A stretch of DNA of 64,000 nt, taken from the NCBI GenBank assembly GCA_029866325.1, contig JARWZO010000019.1, positions 372,001 through 436,000 of the forward strand, given 5' to 3'. Below are positions 39,998-50,029 of the stretch, piece after piece (the first letter of the stretch is position 1; every line of letters begins with the position of its first letter). Source of the stretch: Fluviicola sp. Its GTDB lineage: Bacteria > Bacteroidota > Bacteroidia > Flavobacteriales_D > Crocinitomicaceae. The notes below the pieces were generated by a model. It was given only the letters and a program-made list of their open reading frames with translations. It ran no database searches and was not told the origin of the DNA. Made by a program: the position numbers and the translations under genes.

Positions 39998-40131
39998 ACT
40001 CAAATTTGCGAATTCGCGTGTTTTCGAATTTCATTTCCAAAAAATTCCGTTCAAAATTCCACACAAAACCAAACCAACCAACCTTTTGTATTATCTTGTC
40101 GTCTGTACTCAACACGCGCTCACATAGCTAC

Positions 40132-43100
40132 ATGAAATACCTTTACATCATATTGGTTGTCACACTGTTCACTCCCCTTGCCGAGGCACAGGATTGGCTT
40201 GCCGGATCGAACGGTAATTTTGCCAGTGAGGCTCTTGATGTGGCTGTTGACGGAAACGGAAACTCAGTGGTAATCGGTTATTTCAGCGGACAATTACAGT
40301 TCAATGATTCCAGCGTGCAAGCCTCCAGCGGATTTTCAGATATTTTCCTCGCCAAATACAATTCAACCGGACAATTGGTTTGGCTCAAGAAATTCGGTGG
40401 TAACCAAATGGATCGCGGGCAAAAAGTAGCCATCGACAATAGCAACAACATTTACATCACCGGATATTTTGCCGGAACCATGCAAATGGGTGCAACTACC
40501 CTCAATTCAAACGGAGGATCGCGCGATATTTTTACCGCAAAACTTACAACAAACGGAGGTGTAACCTGGGCTAGAAGCGATGGTGGAAACGACGAAGAAA
40601 TTCCTTACGGCATTGCAATTGATGGAACCGGAAGTGTGATTATCACCGGAAAATTCACCGGAAATACCACCATCGGAAGCACTTCTTACAGTTCGCAGAT
40701 CAATCCGGCAAACGGCTTACCAAGTGCGGACATTTTCATTGCCAAATTCTCCAATGCCGGCGCTCCGACTTGGACAAAAAAAGGAAATTCGCGTGCTGAT
40801 GACATGGGAATCGCCGTAACCTGCGATGCTGCCAACAACATTTACGTTACCGGCCAGTATTCCGACACGATGAATTTCATTGGGCAAACGATCAATAATC
40901 AGGTGATCAATGCCGGTTATGTCTCAAAACTAACCGTAAACGGAGACCTCACGTGGTTCGATAAACTAGGTGCAACGCAGACTTACGCCAGCGCAATCAA
41001 AATCAATAGCAACAACGAAATTTATACTACAGGGAACTTTCTGGGCACCATGTTCATTCAAGCGAATGGAGTCACAAGCCAGCTTACAAGTCCGTACGTC
41101 AAGAAAATATTCCTGATCAAATTGGGCACCACAACCGGAAATTACATCTGGGGAAGAGCACAAGGATCAGACTCGGACCTTACGTCTCGCGGATTGACCA
41201 TCGACAACGCCCAAAACGTTTTCATTTGTGGTGATTTCCGTTGCAATTTTGACGAATACCGAGATTCCACCGATACCGGTTTGTGGAACACGGTTGGTTT
41301 CAGGGATATCTTCGTGAGTAAATTCGGTCCGGGCGGTGCAATGATTTGGAACAGACAATCAGGCGGTAAACGTGAAGATTTGTGTTATGCGCTCGCGAAT
41401 GGTGGAAACGACAAACCTATTTTTGCGGGAAGTTTTGAAAACGATTTATTCGTGCCAACGGATGCGTATAACCTCACCAACATGTCCGCAAGTCCCAATA
41501 ATATTGTCTTTAATGGCGCGGGCGGAGCGGCAGTCGGTTATTTGCAGTACACCATTCTGGGTGATCTGTCGAAAAATGTGTTTGTCGGAAAAGTAAACGA
41601 TGTCACCAACCCGAATTACTATTATTACCATCCGGGTGGCGGTGGCGGAGTTCCGTATGATTCCATTTCACCGGTTTTGTACCCGCAACAGGATACCATT
41701 GAGTTTTGTAACTACATGTATCTGGCATTTGATCAAAATACCGATTTATACGTGGGTCCGGATTTTGATTTCTCGTGGAGCGCTGATAACTTAGATGATG
41801 ACCCGTATTTATATGTCGCCCATACTGACGAAATGGTGACGATTACGTCTACTTCCATCGATGGTTGCTATACTTTTCAAGACACGATCATTACAATCGC
41901 TCACCAGAGTCCACCATTGCCTTTGATGACCGATGATTTGGGATACAATACCAATTCCCCGGTTTCGTACACCAACATTCAACTCTGTATCCCCGACACT
42001 GCGCTGGTTTCGTTTTCAAATTTGTGTAACCAGTGTACCTTACAAATCAATTATTATAACACCCCATTTCATAGCGGACTTACCCCATTTGAGGTCACCG
42101 AAGAAGGTGATTATATTGTAATTGTAACGAATGAATTCGGGTGCATCTCACAAACTGTATTTGCTGTGATTCATGATACGGTGGTTGATTACGACAGTAT
42201 TTATCCGGTAATTGTGATGTTGAATGCCGATAATTTCGATGATTCGATCAGTGTCTGCGAAAATGAAGTCATTCAGTACATTGTGATCGACACCATTACC
42301 AATCCTTCTGGAACGAACACCGTATATTCTACACCTTTCATTTACGAACAATTCTTGTCGCCGGATGCGCTTCCGAACATGAACGTCGGGATTCACTCCT
42401 GTACAATTGTCCCTGACACAACAGGCTGGTACGTGATCAATTACGTAGCTTATGTCGGTTATGACAATGCTTGCGGCATCGACACCATACAGTACCATAT
42501 TTCCGACTCGTTTTACATAACCGTTTTTGAAAATCCCGTCACCAACCTGACATTGATCTCAGACAGTCCCATCTGTCCGGGTGATTCGTGCTATATCAGT
42601 GTTTCGCAAACCATGCCTGGCGGCGTTTGGACAGGTAATAACATTGTATGGGAAAGTACCGACGGTGATTCCATTTTGGTTTCGCAAATCGGTTATTATT
42701 CCTACGCAGGAGCTACAACCGACACGGTAACCGGCTGTTCGGCTAGTTTCACAGTAGGAACATTTGTCAGCAACAAACAGGCTCCGCTCATTCAAATGTA
42801 TCCTTACGACGGGTTGATTTGTCCGAATGCAACCGTTACCCTTTCGGTAATTCCTTCAGGAAGCTATAACTGGATTGGTCCTGATGGAAGTTCACTCGGT
42901 TCCAATGCATCTTTAGACGTTGCAAGCGCCGGATTGTACTATTGTATTTACACCGATCCGGAAGGATGTAGCTTTACATTGGAGCAGGTCGAAATCAGTG
43001 AATACATCGTTCCTTCATTGGCATTTTCACCAGTGAATGTGTTTTGCGATTCCGGTGATATTGAGTTAATTCCGGTATACAACGGTGTTGCGAGTATTAC

Positions 43101-44418
43101 TTGGTTAGCGCCTATTGTTTCTATTGAAAACACCGTTTTTGTGAATCAGCCGGGCACTTATTATTGTTCGATTTACCAATGCGGAACAGCAACGTTGGAT
43201 AGTGTTACTTTGTCAGACGGGCAATTCACACCGTTTATTACAGCTACCGACACACTCATTTGTCCGGGACAAACTACCACCATTACCACCAACCCGGGAA
43301 TGCTTTCTTATGAGTGGAACAATGGTCAGTTTTTAGGTAATACATTTACCACAAATCAGCCGGGAACAGTTACCGTAACACTTATTAACGCACTTGGGTG
43401 TGAACAAACCGTTTCCATCAACATCGGTTTAGAAAATATTCCTCCTGCTCCCAATCAGCCCGATCAAACGCTTTGTCAGGGTCAAACTTTGGTACTTACG
43501 GATAATTCAGGTTTCACAACTGCTTGGTACACCGACCTCAACGATACCATTCCGAATGTGATTGGGTCAACGTATACCATTCCCAATATTGCCACTACAC
43601 AAACGATTTATGTTTCGCATCCGCATCCGCTGTGCGCGTTCAATTTGGATACAATCACGCTTTCAGTAATCCCTTACATTACAGCTCCGGTGATCATCGG
43701 AAATGGTGTTTTGTGTGAAGGAGAAGACTTGTTTCTGGCAACAGACAGCAACACGGTGAACAATATTGTTTGGTCACTCAACGGCGATACGCTTTCTACT
43801 TCTCCAACAGTGTCGGTGCCTTACACTTCATTCACCCAAAACGGAACAATTTACCTTTCATTGAGCAACGATTGTTTCACCCAAAATTCCAGCACACCAC
43901 TCACTCTGATTGCTGAATATCCGTTGGAACTCAACGCTTATGAAATAAGCGCGTGTGATTACCTCACCATCAGTTTGGCTGGAATCAATGGCTTTAGCGG
44001 TGAAATTTACTGGCAAAACGGAGGTGATTCCGTAACCGGAAATCCGTTGGTTGTTGCAGCCGGAATGTTCCAGGACTCGGTATTCACGGCTTATGGAATA
44101 GACGATGACGGTTGTGTGACCTTACCAACAAGTGTAGTGGTGACGTTTGAAGATTGTACGCCACGACCACCGAATGTGATTACATCCAACGGCGATGGAA
44201 CCAACGATTACTTCATCATTCCAAATGCGGAATTGATGGAAGATAATTACCTCGTGATTGTGAACCGTTGGGGGAATGTGCTCTTTGAAACGGAGAATTA
44301 TGACAACACATTCTCGGGAAAAGAATGGAGCGAAGGTGTTTATTTTTACCAGTTTTATCCCGACGGAAAAGATGGTCAACGCCAAGCAGTTCATGGATTC
44401 TTCCATCTCTACCATTGA
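40132..44418 (+). CDS. Large T9SS type B (gliding-associated CTD) protein with SBBP beta-propeller repeats
   Basis: 1428 residues from ATG 40132 (MKYLYIILVV, signal peptide ending LAEAQ); the frame upstream to 40006 has no signal. Residues ~25-460 hold SBBP repeats (words such as IFLAKYNSTGQLVWLKKFGG, NIYITGYFAGTM, NNIYVTGQYSD), predicted to form a beta-propeller. Residues ~520-1330 contain several PKD/Ig-like modules with paired Cys and LC.GQTLVLTD-like words. The last ~85 residues (PPNVITSNGDGTNDYF, IVNRWGNVLFE, GVYFYQF) are a type B sorting domain. Cell-surface or secreted through the type IX system. Monocistronic; the ligand is unknown. Confidence 0.9.
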   Translation: MKYLYIILVVTLFTPLAEAQDWLAGSNGNFASEALDVAVDGNGNSVVIGYFSGQLQFNDSSVQASSGFSDIFLAKYNSTGQLVWLKKFGGNQMDRGQKVAIDNSNNIYITGYFAGTMQMGATTLNSNGGSRDIFTAKLTTNGGVTWARSDGGNDEEIPYGIAIDGTGSVIITGKFTGNTTIGSTSYSSQINPANGLPSADIFIAKFSNAGAPTWTKKGNSRADDMGIAVTCDAANNIYVTGQYSDTMNFIGQTINNQVINAGYVSKLTVNGDLTWFDKLGATQTYASAIKINSNNEIYTTGNFLGTMFIQANGVTSQLTSPYVKKIFLIKLGTTTGNYIWGRAQGSDSDLTSRGLTIDNAQNVFICGDFRCNFDEYRDSTDTGLWNTVGFRDIFVSKFGPGGAMIWNRQSGGKREDLCYALANGGNDKPIFAGSFENDLFVPTDAYNLTNMSASPNNIVFNGAGGAAVGYLQYTILGDLSKNVFVGKVNDVTNPNYYYYHPGGGGGVPYDSISPVLYPQQDTIEFCNYMYLAFDQNTDLYVGPDFDFSWSADNLDDDPYLYVAHTDEMVTITSTSIDGCYTFQDTIITIAHQSPPLPLMTDDLGYNTNSPVSYTNIQLCIPDTALVSFSNLCNQCTLQINYYNTPFHSGLTPFEVTEEGDYIVIVTNEFGCISQTVFAVIHDTVVDYDSIYPVIVMLNADNFDDSISVCENEVIQYIVIDTITNPSGTNTVYSTPFIYEQFLSPDALPNMNVGIHSCTIVPDTTGWYVINYVAYVGYDNACGIDTIQYHISDSFYITVFENPVTNLTLISDSPICPGDSCYISVSQTMPGGVWTGNNIVWESTDGDSILVSQIGYYSYAGATTDTVTGCSASFTVGTFVSNKQAPLIQMYPYDGLICPNATVTLSVIPSGSYNWIGPDGSSLGSNASLDVASAGLYYCIYTDPEGCSFTLEQVEISEYIVPSLAFSPVNVFCDSGDIELIPVYNGVASITWLAPIVSIENTVFVNQPGTYYCSIYQCGTATLDSVTLSDGQFTPFITATDTLICPGQTTTITTNPGMLSYEWNNGQFLGNTFTTNQPGTVTVTLINALGCEQTVSINIGLENIPPAPNQPDQTLCQGQTLVLTDNSGFTTAWYTDLNDTIPNVIGSTYTIPNIATTQTIYVSHPHPLCAFNLDTITLSVIPYITAPVIIGNGVLCEGEDLFLATDSNTVNNIVWSLNGDTLSTSPTVSVPYTSFTQNGTIYLSLSNDCFTQNSSTPLTLIAEYPLELNAYEISACDYLTISLAGINGFSGEIYWQNGGDSVTGNPLVVAAGMFQDSVFTAYGIDDDGCVTLPTSVVVTFEDCTPRPPNVITSNGDGTNDYFIIPNAELMEDNYLVIVNRWGNVLFETENYDNTFSGKEWSEGVYFYQFYPDGKDGQRQAVHGFFHLYH

Positions 44419-44523
44419 GTTATTAACAACCTCATTCTGTAACGGTTAATGTTTTTCCGACTTAATAGTTCGGTACGATTATTGTTTCTTCGTATATTTC
44501 AACTAAGTAAACTACAATTTGTT

Positions 44524-44934
44524 ATGAAAACACGTTGGTTCTTAATGGTTTTGTTATTGTTTGTAGGTCTTTCGGCTCAAGCGCAAACCGATCAGGATAA
44601 AAAAGAAGTTATGCAACTATGTCTGGATTTGCCGGCATTGCAACCCTATTTTCACGCTGAAAAACCTGAGCGTCTTCCTATTGTAATAGAAAGCAATGGA
44701 AAAGTACCACAGGCTGCTCTCATGAAATTTGAAAAGTCGGTAGTTTACATGACTCCGGATGAGATTGAAGCAAAGGGTAATATCGCCGCTGTTGAATTCA
44801 TGCGTTTTGAAATCGCTGCTGAAAGTGCCACCATCATGTACCGCTACAACGCAGAAGGACTAATGATTACGGTGTTATTGAAGAAAGTGAAAGGCGTCTG
44901 GTCTATTTCCGACAGTAAATTAGTTGAACGATAA
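44524..44934 (+). CDS. Secreted hypothetical protein
   Basis: 136 residues from ATG 44524 (MKTRWFLMVLLLFVG, signal peptide ending AQAQ). The mature part begins TDQDKKEVMQLCLDLPALQPYF and ends with a strand pair (AESATIMYRYNAEGLMITVLLKK). No motif of a known enzyme; one Cys. Probably periplasmic. It lies 105 bases after the large surface protein and 61 before the acetyltransferase, same strand, so co-transcription is possible. Confidence 0.65.
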   Translation: MKTRWFLMVLLLFVGLSAQAQTDQDKKEVMQLCLDLPALQPYFHAEKPERLPIVIESNGKVPQAALMKFEKSVVYMTPDEIEAKGNIAAVEFMRFEIAAESATIMYRYNAEGLMITVLLKKVKGVWSISDSKLVER

Positions 44935-44995
44935 TCACTCGTTTCATTACTAAAAGAACACTATAGCTCATTGGCCGATAGGCAGTAATCATTGC

Positions 44996-46003
44996 ATGAA
45001 TAACACATCCTCTACTGAAAGACTCATTCTTCGAAAAGTAACCGTTGAAGATGCCGATTTTCTCCTCGAATTACTCAATACTCCTTCCTGGTTGGAATAC
45101 ATTGGCGATCGTAATATCCATACGTTGGAAGCGGCGGCTGAATACATTATCAATGGACCATTGCCGTTTTATGCCAAACATGGTTTCGGCTCCTATTGCG
45201 TAGAACTCAGAGATTCAGGCACGCGTATCGGAATGTGCGGATTATATAAACGCGACAACTTGAATTATTACGATTTGGGCTTTGCCCTTTTGCCCGAATA
45301 TGAGGGAAAAGGTTACGCACGTGAAGCCTGCGAATTTGTACTCAAAGAATCACGCGAAGTATTGAAATTTCAGAGTTTATTAGCTATTACCGATAAATCC
45401 AACCTTCGCTCCATTCAACTACTCGAACGATTGGGCTTTCAGTGGAAAGGCGATTTTTCCTTTGAAAACAATCCTGAAATTCTTAATTGCTTTCAATTGT
45501 CATTGGTCGAAAAAACAGTTGCTCCACCACTCACAATTGTCATAACCGAAGAACTGACATTGGAGCAAAAAGCAACAGTTAGAAAGATTTGGAACAGTGT
45601 TTATCCTGATAGCTTAGTTCTTCCTACCGCTGATGATTTTGACCTTTACCTCGAACCGCTTGGCAAACAACGACACTATTTGTTGAAGGATTTATCCAGT
45701 GAATTGCTCGGCTGGGGAATAACGTTTGAACGTGAAAACAATCGGTGGTTTGCCATGATTTTGGATGATTCCATGCACAGAACAGGAATGGGAACCGTTT
45801 TACTCAAGCGCATGCAAGCCGATCAACCTCAACTTTCGGGCTGGGTAATCGATCACAAAAACGCTGTTCGGACCGATGGAAAACCGTATCTTTCACCAGT
45901 GGAATTTTACCTCAAAAACAAGTTTACGCTAGAGTCGGAAACCAGATTGGAACTTCCTACCATTTCAGCCGTTTGCATTCGATACAACCATGAAAACAAC
46001 TAG
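44996..46003 (+). CDS. Double GNAT acetyltransferase (two fused domains)
   Basis: 335 residues. Domain 1 (residues ~5-170) is a RimJ-like GNAT: ERLILRKVTVEDADFLLEL, acetyl-CoA loop PEYEGKGYAREACEFVL, and NLRSIQLLERLGFQ. Domain 2 (~180-330) is a degenerate or divergent GNAT: VRKIWNSVYPDS, WFAMILDDSMHRTGMGTVLLKRM with the Gly-x-Gly loop, and YLKNKFTLE. The first domain is clearly functional-looking; the second has an incomplete start. Substrates unknown. It overlaps the downstream Crp-type regulator by 14 bases, which suggests joint expression. Confidence 0.85.
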   Translation: MNNTSSTERLILRKVTVEDADFLLELLNTPSWLEYIGDRNIHTLEAAAEYIINGPLPFYAKHGFGSYCVELRDSGTRIGMCGLYKRDNLNYYDLGFALLPEYEGKGYAREACEFVLKESREVLKFQSLLAITDKSNLRSIQLLERLGFQWKGDFSFENNPEILNCFQLSLVEKTVAPPLTIVITEELTLEQKATVRKIWNSVYPDSLVLPTADDFDLYLEPLGKQRHYLLKDLSSELLGWGITFERENNRWFAMILDDSMHRTGMGTVLLKRMQADQPQLSGWVIDHKNAVRTDGKPYLSPVEFYLKNKFTLESETRLELPTISAVCIRYNHENN

Positions 46004-46595
46004 CAACTCAGAAGAAACGTTTCTCGCAATCAACCAACATGTAAGCAAAACATGTCCTTTCACTGAGGCTGAACTGACGTTATTCAATTCCTTGCTTGAA
46101 GTACGTACCGTTAAAAAGAAGACATTTCTGCTGCAACAAGGCGAAGTATGCGACTTTGAGGCGTATATCAATAAAGGCTGCATCAGAAGTTATTACATCA
46201 ATGAAAACGGATTTGAGGTAATTCTGCAGTTTGCCGTTGAAGATTGGTGGGTTAGTGATATTGCTAGCTTTCATGAACAACAACCCAGTAATCAGTTCAT
46301 CGAAACCCTTGAAGATTGCGAATTATTGGTATTAACTGGCGAAGCCAAGGAACAATTATTGCAACAAATCCCGAAGTTTGAACGCTTGTTTCGCCTGATG
46401 GTGCAACGAAATCTCGCAAGTCTTCAACACCGGTTAATGAACACCATTTCCATGAATGCCGAAGAAAAATACCTCGACTTCAGCAAACGTTATCCTACAA
46501 TCGCGCAACGCGTTCCGCAATTGCACATTGCTTCGTTTTTAGGTATGTCGGCAGAGTTTCTTAGCAAAGTTCGGACTAGACTTGCCAAGAAATGA
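45990..46595 (+). CDS. Crp/Fnr-family transcriptional regulator
   Basis: 201 residues. N-terminal cyclic-nucleotide-binding-like beta barrel (VKKKTFLLQQGEVCDFEAYINKGC split, residues ~35-60), dimer helix with FERLFRLMVQRNLASLQHR, and a C-terminal winged helix in the last ~35 residues (RVPQLHIASFLGMSAEFLSKVR) that contains the HTH recognition helix. The phosphate-binding Arg-Glu loop of Crp is not visible, so ligand binding is uncertain. It overlaps the double GNAT gene by 14 bases. Confidence 0.87.
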   Translation: MKTTSNSEETFLAINQHVSKTCPFTEAELTLFNSLLEVRTVKKKTFLLQQGEVCDFEAYINKGCIRSYYINENGFEVILQFAVEDWWVSDIASFHEQQPSNQFIETLEDCELLVLTGEAKEQLLQQIPKFERLFRLMVQRNLASLQHRLMNTISMNAEEKYLDFSKRYPTIAQRVPQLHIASFLGMSAEFLSKVRTRLAKK

Positions 46596-46836
46596 TCTTG
46601 GTAAGATAGGAATGTCTTACCCCTACGGGGTAAACATATTATAGGGAGAGTATTATTAACATATTACGTCCCTACGGGACTCATCTGTGCACATCTGTGC
46701 CACGTGTCGGCCTCAGGATGATCTGTGACTAAAAAATTCTTATCAAAAATCCATCCCAGCTCAATTTCTTGTCCTAGTTCAATGCACAGCACTCTAAAGT
46801 GCCGTTACTTTGTGGTATCAATTAACAACACGACAA
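46596..46836. other. Intergenic region with dispersed repeats
   Basis: Contains TACCCCTACGGGGTA (46619-46633, a palindrome) and ATTACGTCCCTACGGGACT (about 46663-46681), a repeat word common between bacteroidete genes, and an incomplete copy of the ATCTGTGCACATCTGTG class (46682-46700). No gene. Confidence 0.55.
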
Positions 46837-47715
46837 ATGGATCGAAAAGATTTTTTAAAGAAAGGACTGATGGGAACAGGAATGTTTGTGGCCACAGCCG
46901 CTTTGGGAAATGTGATCAAAAATGATGTAGACGAGCTCAATGAATTGGAGGTCATCGGATTCAACCATTTGCCCAATACAACCTCAACGATTATGGAAAC
47001 AATGGTATTGCACAAATCAGACACACGTGGTCATGCCGATCACGGTTGGTTAAACAGTCATCATACGTTTAGCTTTGCCAATTATTACAATCCTGAACGC
47101 ATGCACTTTGGTGTATTGCGCGTACTGAACGACGACACCGTTTCGGCCGGAATGGGTTTCGGAACACACCCGCACGACAACATGGAGATCATTTCGATTC
47201 CGTTGGAAGGCGATTTGGAGCACAAAGATTCGATGGGAAATGTAGCTGTGATCAAAAACGGTGATATTCAGGTAATGAGCGCAGGAACCGGAATCCAGCA
47301 TAGTGAATACAACAAAAACAGCGATAAACTCACCAAGTTTTTACAGATTTGGGTGTTTCCGAATAAACGAAATGTGGAACCGCGCTACGATCAAATCACG
47401 TTGAAAGAGGAAGATCGTACCAACAAATTGCAGCAAATTCTTTCTCCATCGGCTGATGATGAAGGTGTTTGGATTCACCAAGACGCTTGGTTTCACTTAG
47501 GTAAATTCGACAAGGACTTTTCCGCCGATTATACGGTAAAACGAACAGGAAATGGTGTCTATGCGTTTATCCTAAGCGGAGATGTGACAATCAACGGTCA
47601 GGCACTCAATACCCGCGACGGCTTGGGTATGTGGGATGTGGAAACGCTGACCATCAAGGCTGACAGCAATGCGGAATTTCTCTTGATGGACGTTCCAATG
47701 ACAATTAATGCATAA
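46837..47715 (+). CDS. Pirin-family protein with a leader-like N-terminus
   Basis: 292 residues from ATG 46837 (MDRKDFLKKGLMGTGMFVATAALG); upstream TTG 46810 has no support. The first ~25 residues look like a Tat-type leader, though the twin pair is Arg-Lys. The pirin cupin core has HHTFSFANYYNPERMHFGVLRVLNDD, the metal-binding GFGTHPHDNMEIIS (His-x-His and Glu) and GTGIQHSEYN. Family knowledge: pirins bind Fe and can act as quercetinases or redox sensors. It is followed by a YceI gene 33 bases downstream, a frequent pairing in redox-stress regions. Confidence 0.9.
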   Translation: MDRKDFLKKGLMGTGMFVATAALGNVIKNDVDELNELEVIGFNHLPNTTSTIMETMVLHKSDTRGHADHGWLNSHHTFSFANYYNPERMHFGVLRVLNDDTVSAGMGFGTHPHDNMEIISIPLEGDLEHKDSMGNVAVIKNGDIQVMSAGTGIQHSEYNKNSDKLTKFLQIWVFPNKRNVEPRYDQITLKEEDRTNKLQQILSPSADDEGVWIHQDAWFHLGKFDKDFSADYTVKRTGNGVYAFILSGDVTINGQALNTRDGLGMWDVETLTIKADSNAEFLLMDVPMTINA

Positions 47716-47748
47716 TCTTAAATACAATAACTTATAATTTACACAAAC

Positions 47749-48282
47749 ATGGCAACTACAACATGGGCAATTGACCCAACACACACAGAAATCGGTTTCA
47801 AAGTAAAACACATGATGTTTACAAACGTATCCGGAAGATTCGATCAGTTTAACGGAACTGTTGAAACAGAAGGCGATGATTTCAACAAAGCAAACATCCA
47901 TTTTCAAGCAGAAACAGCTTCGGTAAATACCGGAAATACAGATCGTGACGCTCACTTGAAAAGCGTCGATTTTTTCGATGCAGAGCAATTTCCCAATCTT
48001 GCATTCAAAGCAACGGAATTCAACAAAGTAGACGAGAACAACTTTAAACTTTCGGGTGATTTAACGGTTCACGGTGTTACAAAACCGGTGACATTAGACG
48101 CAGAATACAGCGGTTTATTGACTGATCCGTGGGGAAATACCAAAGCAGCATTTGCTGTAAACGGAAAGTTCAGTCGTAAAGATTTTGGTCTTACCTGGAA
48201 CGCAGCTCTTGAAACAGGTGGTGTATTGGTAAGCGACGAAGTACGCGTAAACATTGAAATGCAATTGGTGAAACAAGCATAG
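47749..48282 (+). CDS. YceI-family lipid-binding protein
   Basis: 177 residues. The lipocalin-like fold signature is clear: TTWAIDPTHTEIGFKVKHMMFTNVSGRF split at the usual points, HLKSVDFFDAEQFPNLAFKAT, LTVHGVTKPVTLD, and the final VNIEMQLVKQ. No signal peptide, so it is a cytosolic version, unlike the periplasmic E. coli YceI. Family knowledge: polyisoprenoid (ubiquinone-like) binding, often induced by oxidative or acid stress. Probably in one operon with the pirin gene; terminator downstream. Confidence 0.93.
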   Translation: MATTTWAIDPTHTEIGFKVKHMMFTNVSGRFDQFNGTVETEGDDFNKANIHFQAETASVNTGNTDRDAHLKSVDFFDAEQFPNLAFKATEFNKVDENNFKLSGDLTVHGVTKPVTLDAEYSGLLTDPWGNTKAAFAVNGKFSRKDFGLTWNAALETGGVLVSDEVRVNIEMQLVKQA

Positions 48283-48302
48283 TCAGCTCTTAGGTTGATA
48301 CA

Positions 48303-48338
48303 AAAAGCCCTGAACTGTTCGACGTTTCAGGGCTTTTT
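48303..48338 (+). terminator. Terminator of the pirin-yceI unit
   Basis: AAAGCCCTGAA / TTTCAGGGCTTT stem with a nine-base loop, then TTTTT. Confidence 0.85.
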
Positions 48339-48364
48339 AATTTAATATTAAGAATAGATGTAAC

Positions 48365-48505
48365 TCCCACAGATGCGCAGATTTCAGCTCGGCTAATGCT
48401 TACGCTGAAGCTTCAGCAAAGGCGCAACGCCCTCGCTTTATTAGATTGTTGAATCTGTGCTGTCAGCCTGAGGCTGAAGCGCAAAAAATCTGTGCATCTG
48501 TGGGA
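48365..48505. repeat. Dispersed repeat with inverted ends (CACAGATGCGCAGATTT type)
   Basis: TCCCACAGATGCGCAGATTT (48365-48384) pairs with AAATCTGTGCATCTGTGGGA (48486-48505), one mismatch. Typical dispersed intergenic repeat of Bacteroidota. Inside lie two smaller hairpins (CTGAAGCTTCAG, CAGCCTGAGGCTG). Confidence 0.8.
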
Positions 48506-48517
48506 AAACATTGAATT

Positions 48518-48535
48518 GGATCGGCTAGCCGATCC
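48518..48535. repeat. 18-bp perfect palindrome at the aminotransferase 3' end
   Basis: GGATCGGCTAGCCGATCC, five bases beyond the stop codon of the minus-strand aminotransferase gene. No T-run follows, so a role in termination is uncertain. Confidence 0.7.
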
Positions 48536-48539
48536 GAGA

Positions 48540-49829
48540 CTAACTCAGTTTGGACAACGCACCTCTCAAATTCGAAATCACACCTTGCACATCTTCCAAC
48601 TTACAAGTTCCAACAGAAAGACGATACCAGCTTGAATCGGCTGATGCGCCAAAGGCTGAAAAAGGAACAATCGCCACTTTGGCTTCGTCGAGAATGTATT
48701 TCGTGACATCGCTTGTGGTAACTAATACATTTCCTTCGGCCGTTGTTTTTCCGTGAAGCGTAAACTGCACGGTAAGGTAAATTGCCGCTTCCGGAGCAAT
48801 GGCATCTACAGAATAACCTTCCGCTTTCAATGCTTGGAATCCTTCATAAAAACCAACCAATCGGTCGTTGATTTGCGTTTTGATGGCATTCAAGAAATTA
48901 TCGTATTGCCCTAAATCGTTGAGATACGTCGCAGTAGCCAATTGTTCGGCTTTCGGAGCCCAAGCTCCAACGTGCGTTAAGATGGACTTGATTTTATCGG
49001 TGATCACTTTCGGTCCCATTGTCCAGCCAACACGAACACCGGTAGCTGCCAATGATTTGGAAATTCCGTCAACAAACAAGGTGTAATTGCGCATTTCTGG
49101 TCGCAAGGATACCGGATTGTAATGCTCTGTTGTTCCGAAGGTCAACGGCCAGTAAATTTGATCGTACATCACATAAAGCGGTTTTTTGCCTGAGATTTTA
49201 CGGTTAGCATTTTCAGCCAAAACCAAATCACAAATGGCTTCCAGATCCGACTTCTGGAACACCGTTCCTGTTGGATTCAATGGCGAGCACAAAGCCAGTA
49301 GATTTGCTTCTTCCATGTAAGGCGCAATCTCTGCCGCTGTTGGCATGAAATTGTTTTCAGGTGAAGTTTGAATCAACACCGGCTTGGCATTATTGAGGTA
49401 CGTATAGTGATTGTTATTCCACGACGGAACCGGAAAAACGACCGTATCGCCTTCATCAACCAAGGCTTTGAAAATAGTATAGATAGCAGGACGAGCGCCG
49501 CCTGTGATTACGATTTCGTCAGGTTTATAATCCAAATCGCCGCGTTCTTTCAACAAACGCGAAACGCTGTTTCGTAGCTCCAACATACCGTCGGCAGCAG
49601 GATAATTGGTTTGATCGTTTTCGTATTCGGCAACAATGGCAGCTTTCAACTCGGCAGGAATCGGAAATACCTTCGGGTTAAAATCACCGATGGTCAAATT
49701 AAAGATGTGTTCGCCCTGCTTGATTTTCTCATTGACTTCGCCCGCCAATTTGATGATTTCGGACCCGATAATGTGTTGCGCCAATTTAGACACCTGCAAA
49801 TCTGACTGCTCGATAGTTGTATTGCTCAT
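48540..49829 (-). CDS. PLP-dependent aminotransferase, class I/II
   Basis: 429 residues from ATG 49829 (MSNTTIEQSDLQ); a start nine codons upstream is possible but not conserved-looking. Fold type I signatures: NLTIGDFNP, YPAADGMLELR, TGGARPAIY, CSPLNPTGTVF, the Tyr/Asp pair YVMYDQIYW, and the PLP-Lys in VDGISKSLAATGVRVGW, plus a phosphate-binding SVGTCKLED tail. Family knowledge: aspartate/aromatic-type aminotransferases of this subgroup (PLP-dependent AAT-I) act on amino acids, but the donor cannot be fixed. Monocistronic. Confidence 0.92.
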   Translation of the reverse strand: MSNTTIEQSDLQVSKLAQHIIGSEIIKLAGEVNEKIKQGEHIFNLTIGDFNPKVFPIPAELKAAIVAEYENDQTNYPAADGMLELRNSVSRLLKERGDLDYKPDEIVITGGARPAIYTIFKALVDEGDTVVFPVPSWNNNHYTYLNNAKPVLIQTSPENNFMPTAAEIAPYMEEANLLALCSPLNPTGTVFQKSDLEAICDLVLAENANRKISGKKPLYVMYDQIYWPLTFGTTEHYNPVSLRPEMRNYTLFVDGISKSLAATGVRVGWTMGPKVITDKIKSILTHVGAWAPKAEQLATATYLNDLGQYDNFLNAIKTQINDRLVGFYEGFQALKAEGYSVDAIAPEAAIYLTVQFTLHGKTTAEGNVLVTTSDVTKYILDEAKVAIVPFSAFGASADSSWYRLSVGTCKLEDVQGVISNLRGALSKLS

Positions 49830-49856
49830 TGCTTGAATAAAACGATTTTGTAACAA

Positions 49857-50029
49857 ATGTATTTAGAAAAACGCATCCAACAATTTGAATTGTGTTGAAT
49901 GCAGCAGAATTGGGATTGAAATACGGCTTTTTTGGACTGAAAGGATTCATTGAATACGCAATTGCTTTTGCTTTAGCCAATAATGAGGTTACTGATTAAC
50001 TTGAACGCTGGTTTCAATTGGAAACATCT
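49857..50029. other. Intergenic stretch upstream of the aminotransferase
   Basis: Shows nothing definite; it is followed by two hairpin repeats listed below. The gap up to 50297 holds no gene. Confidence 0.4.
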
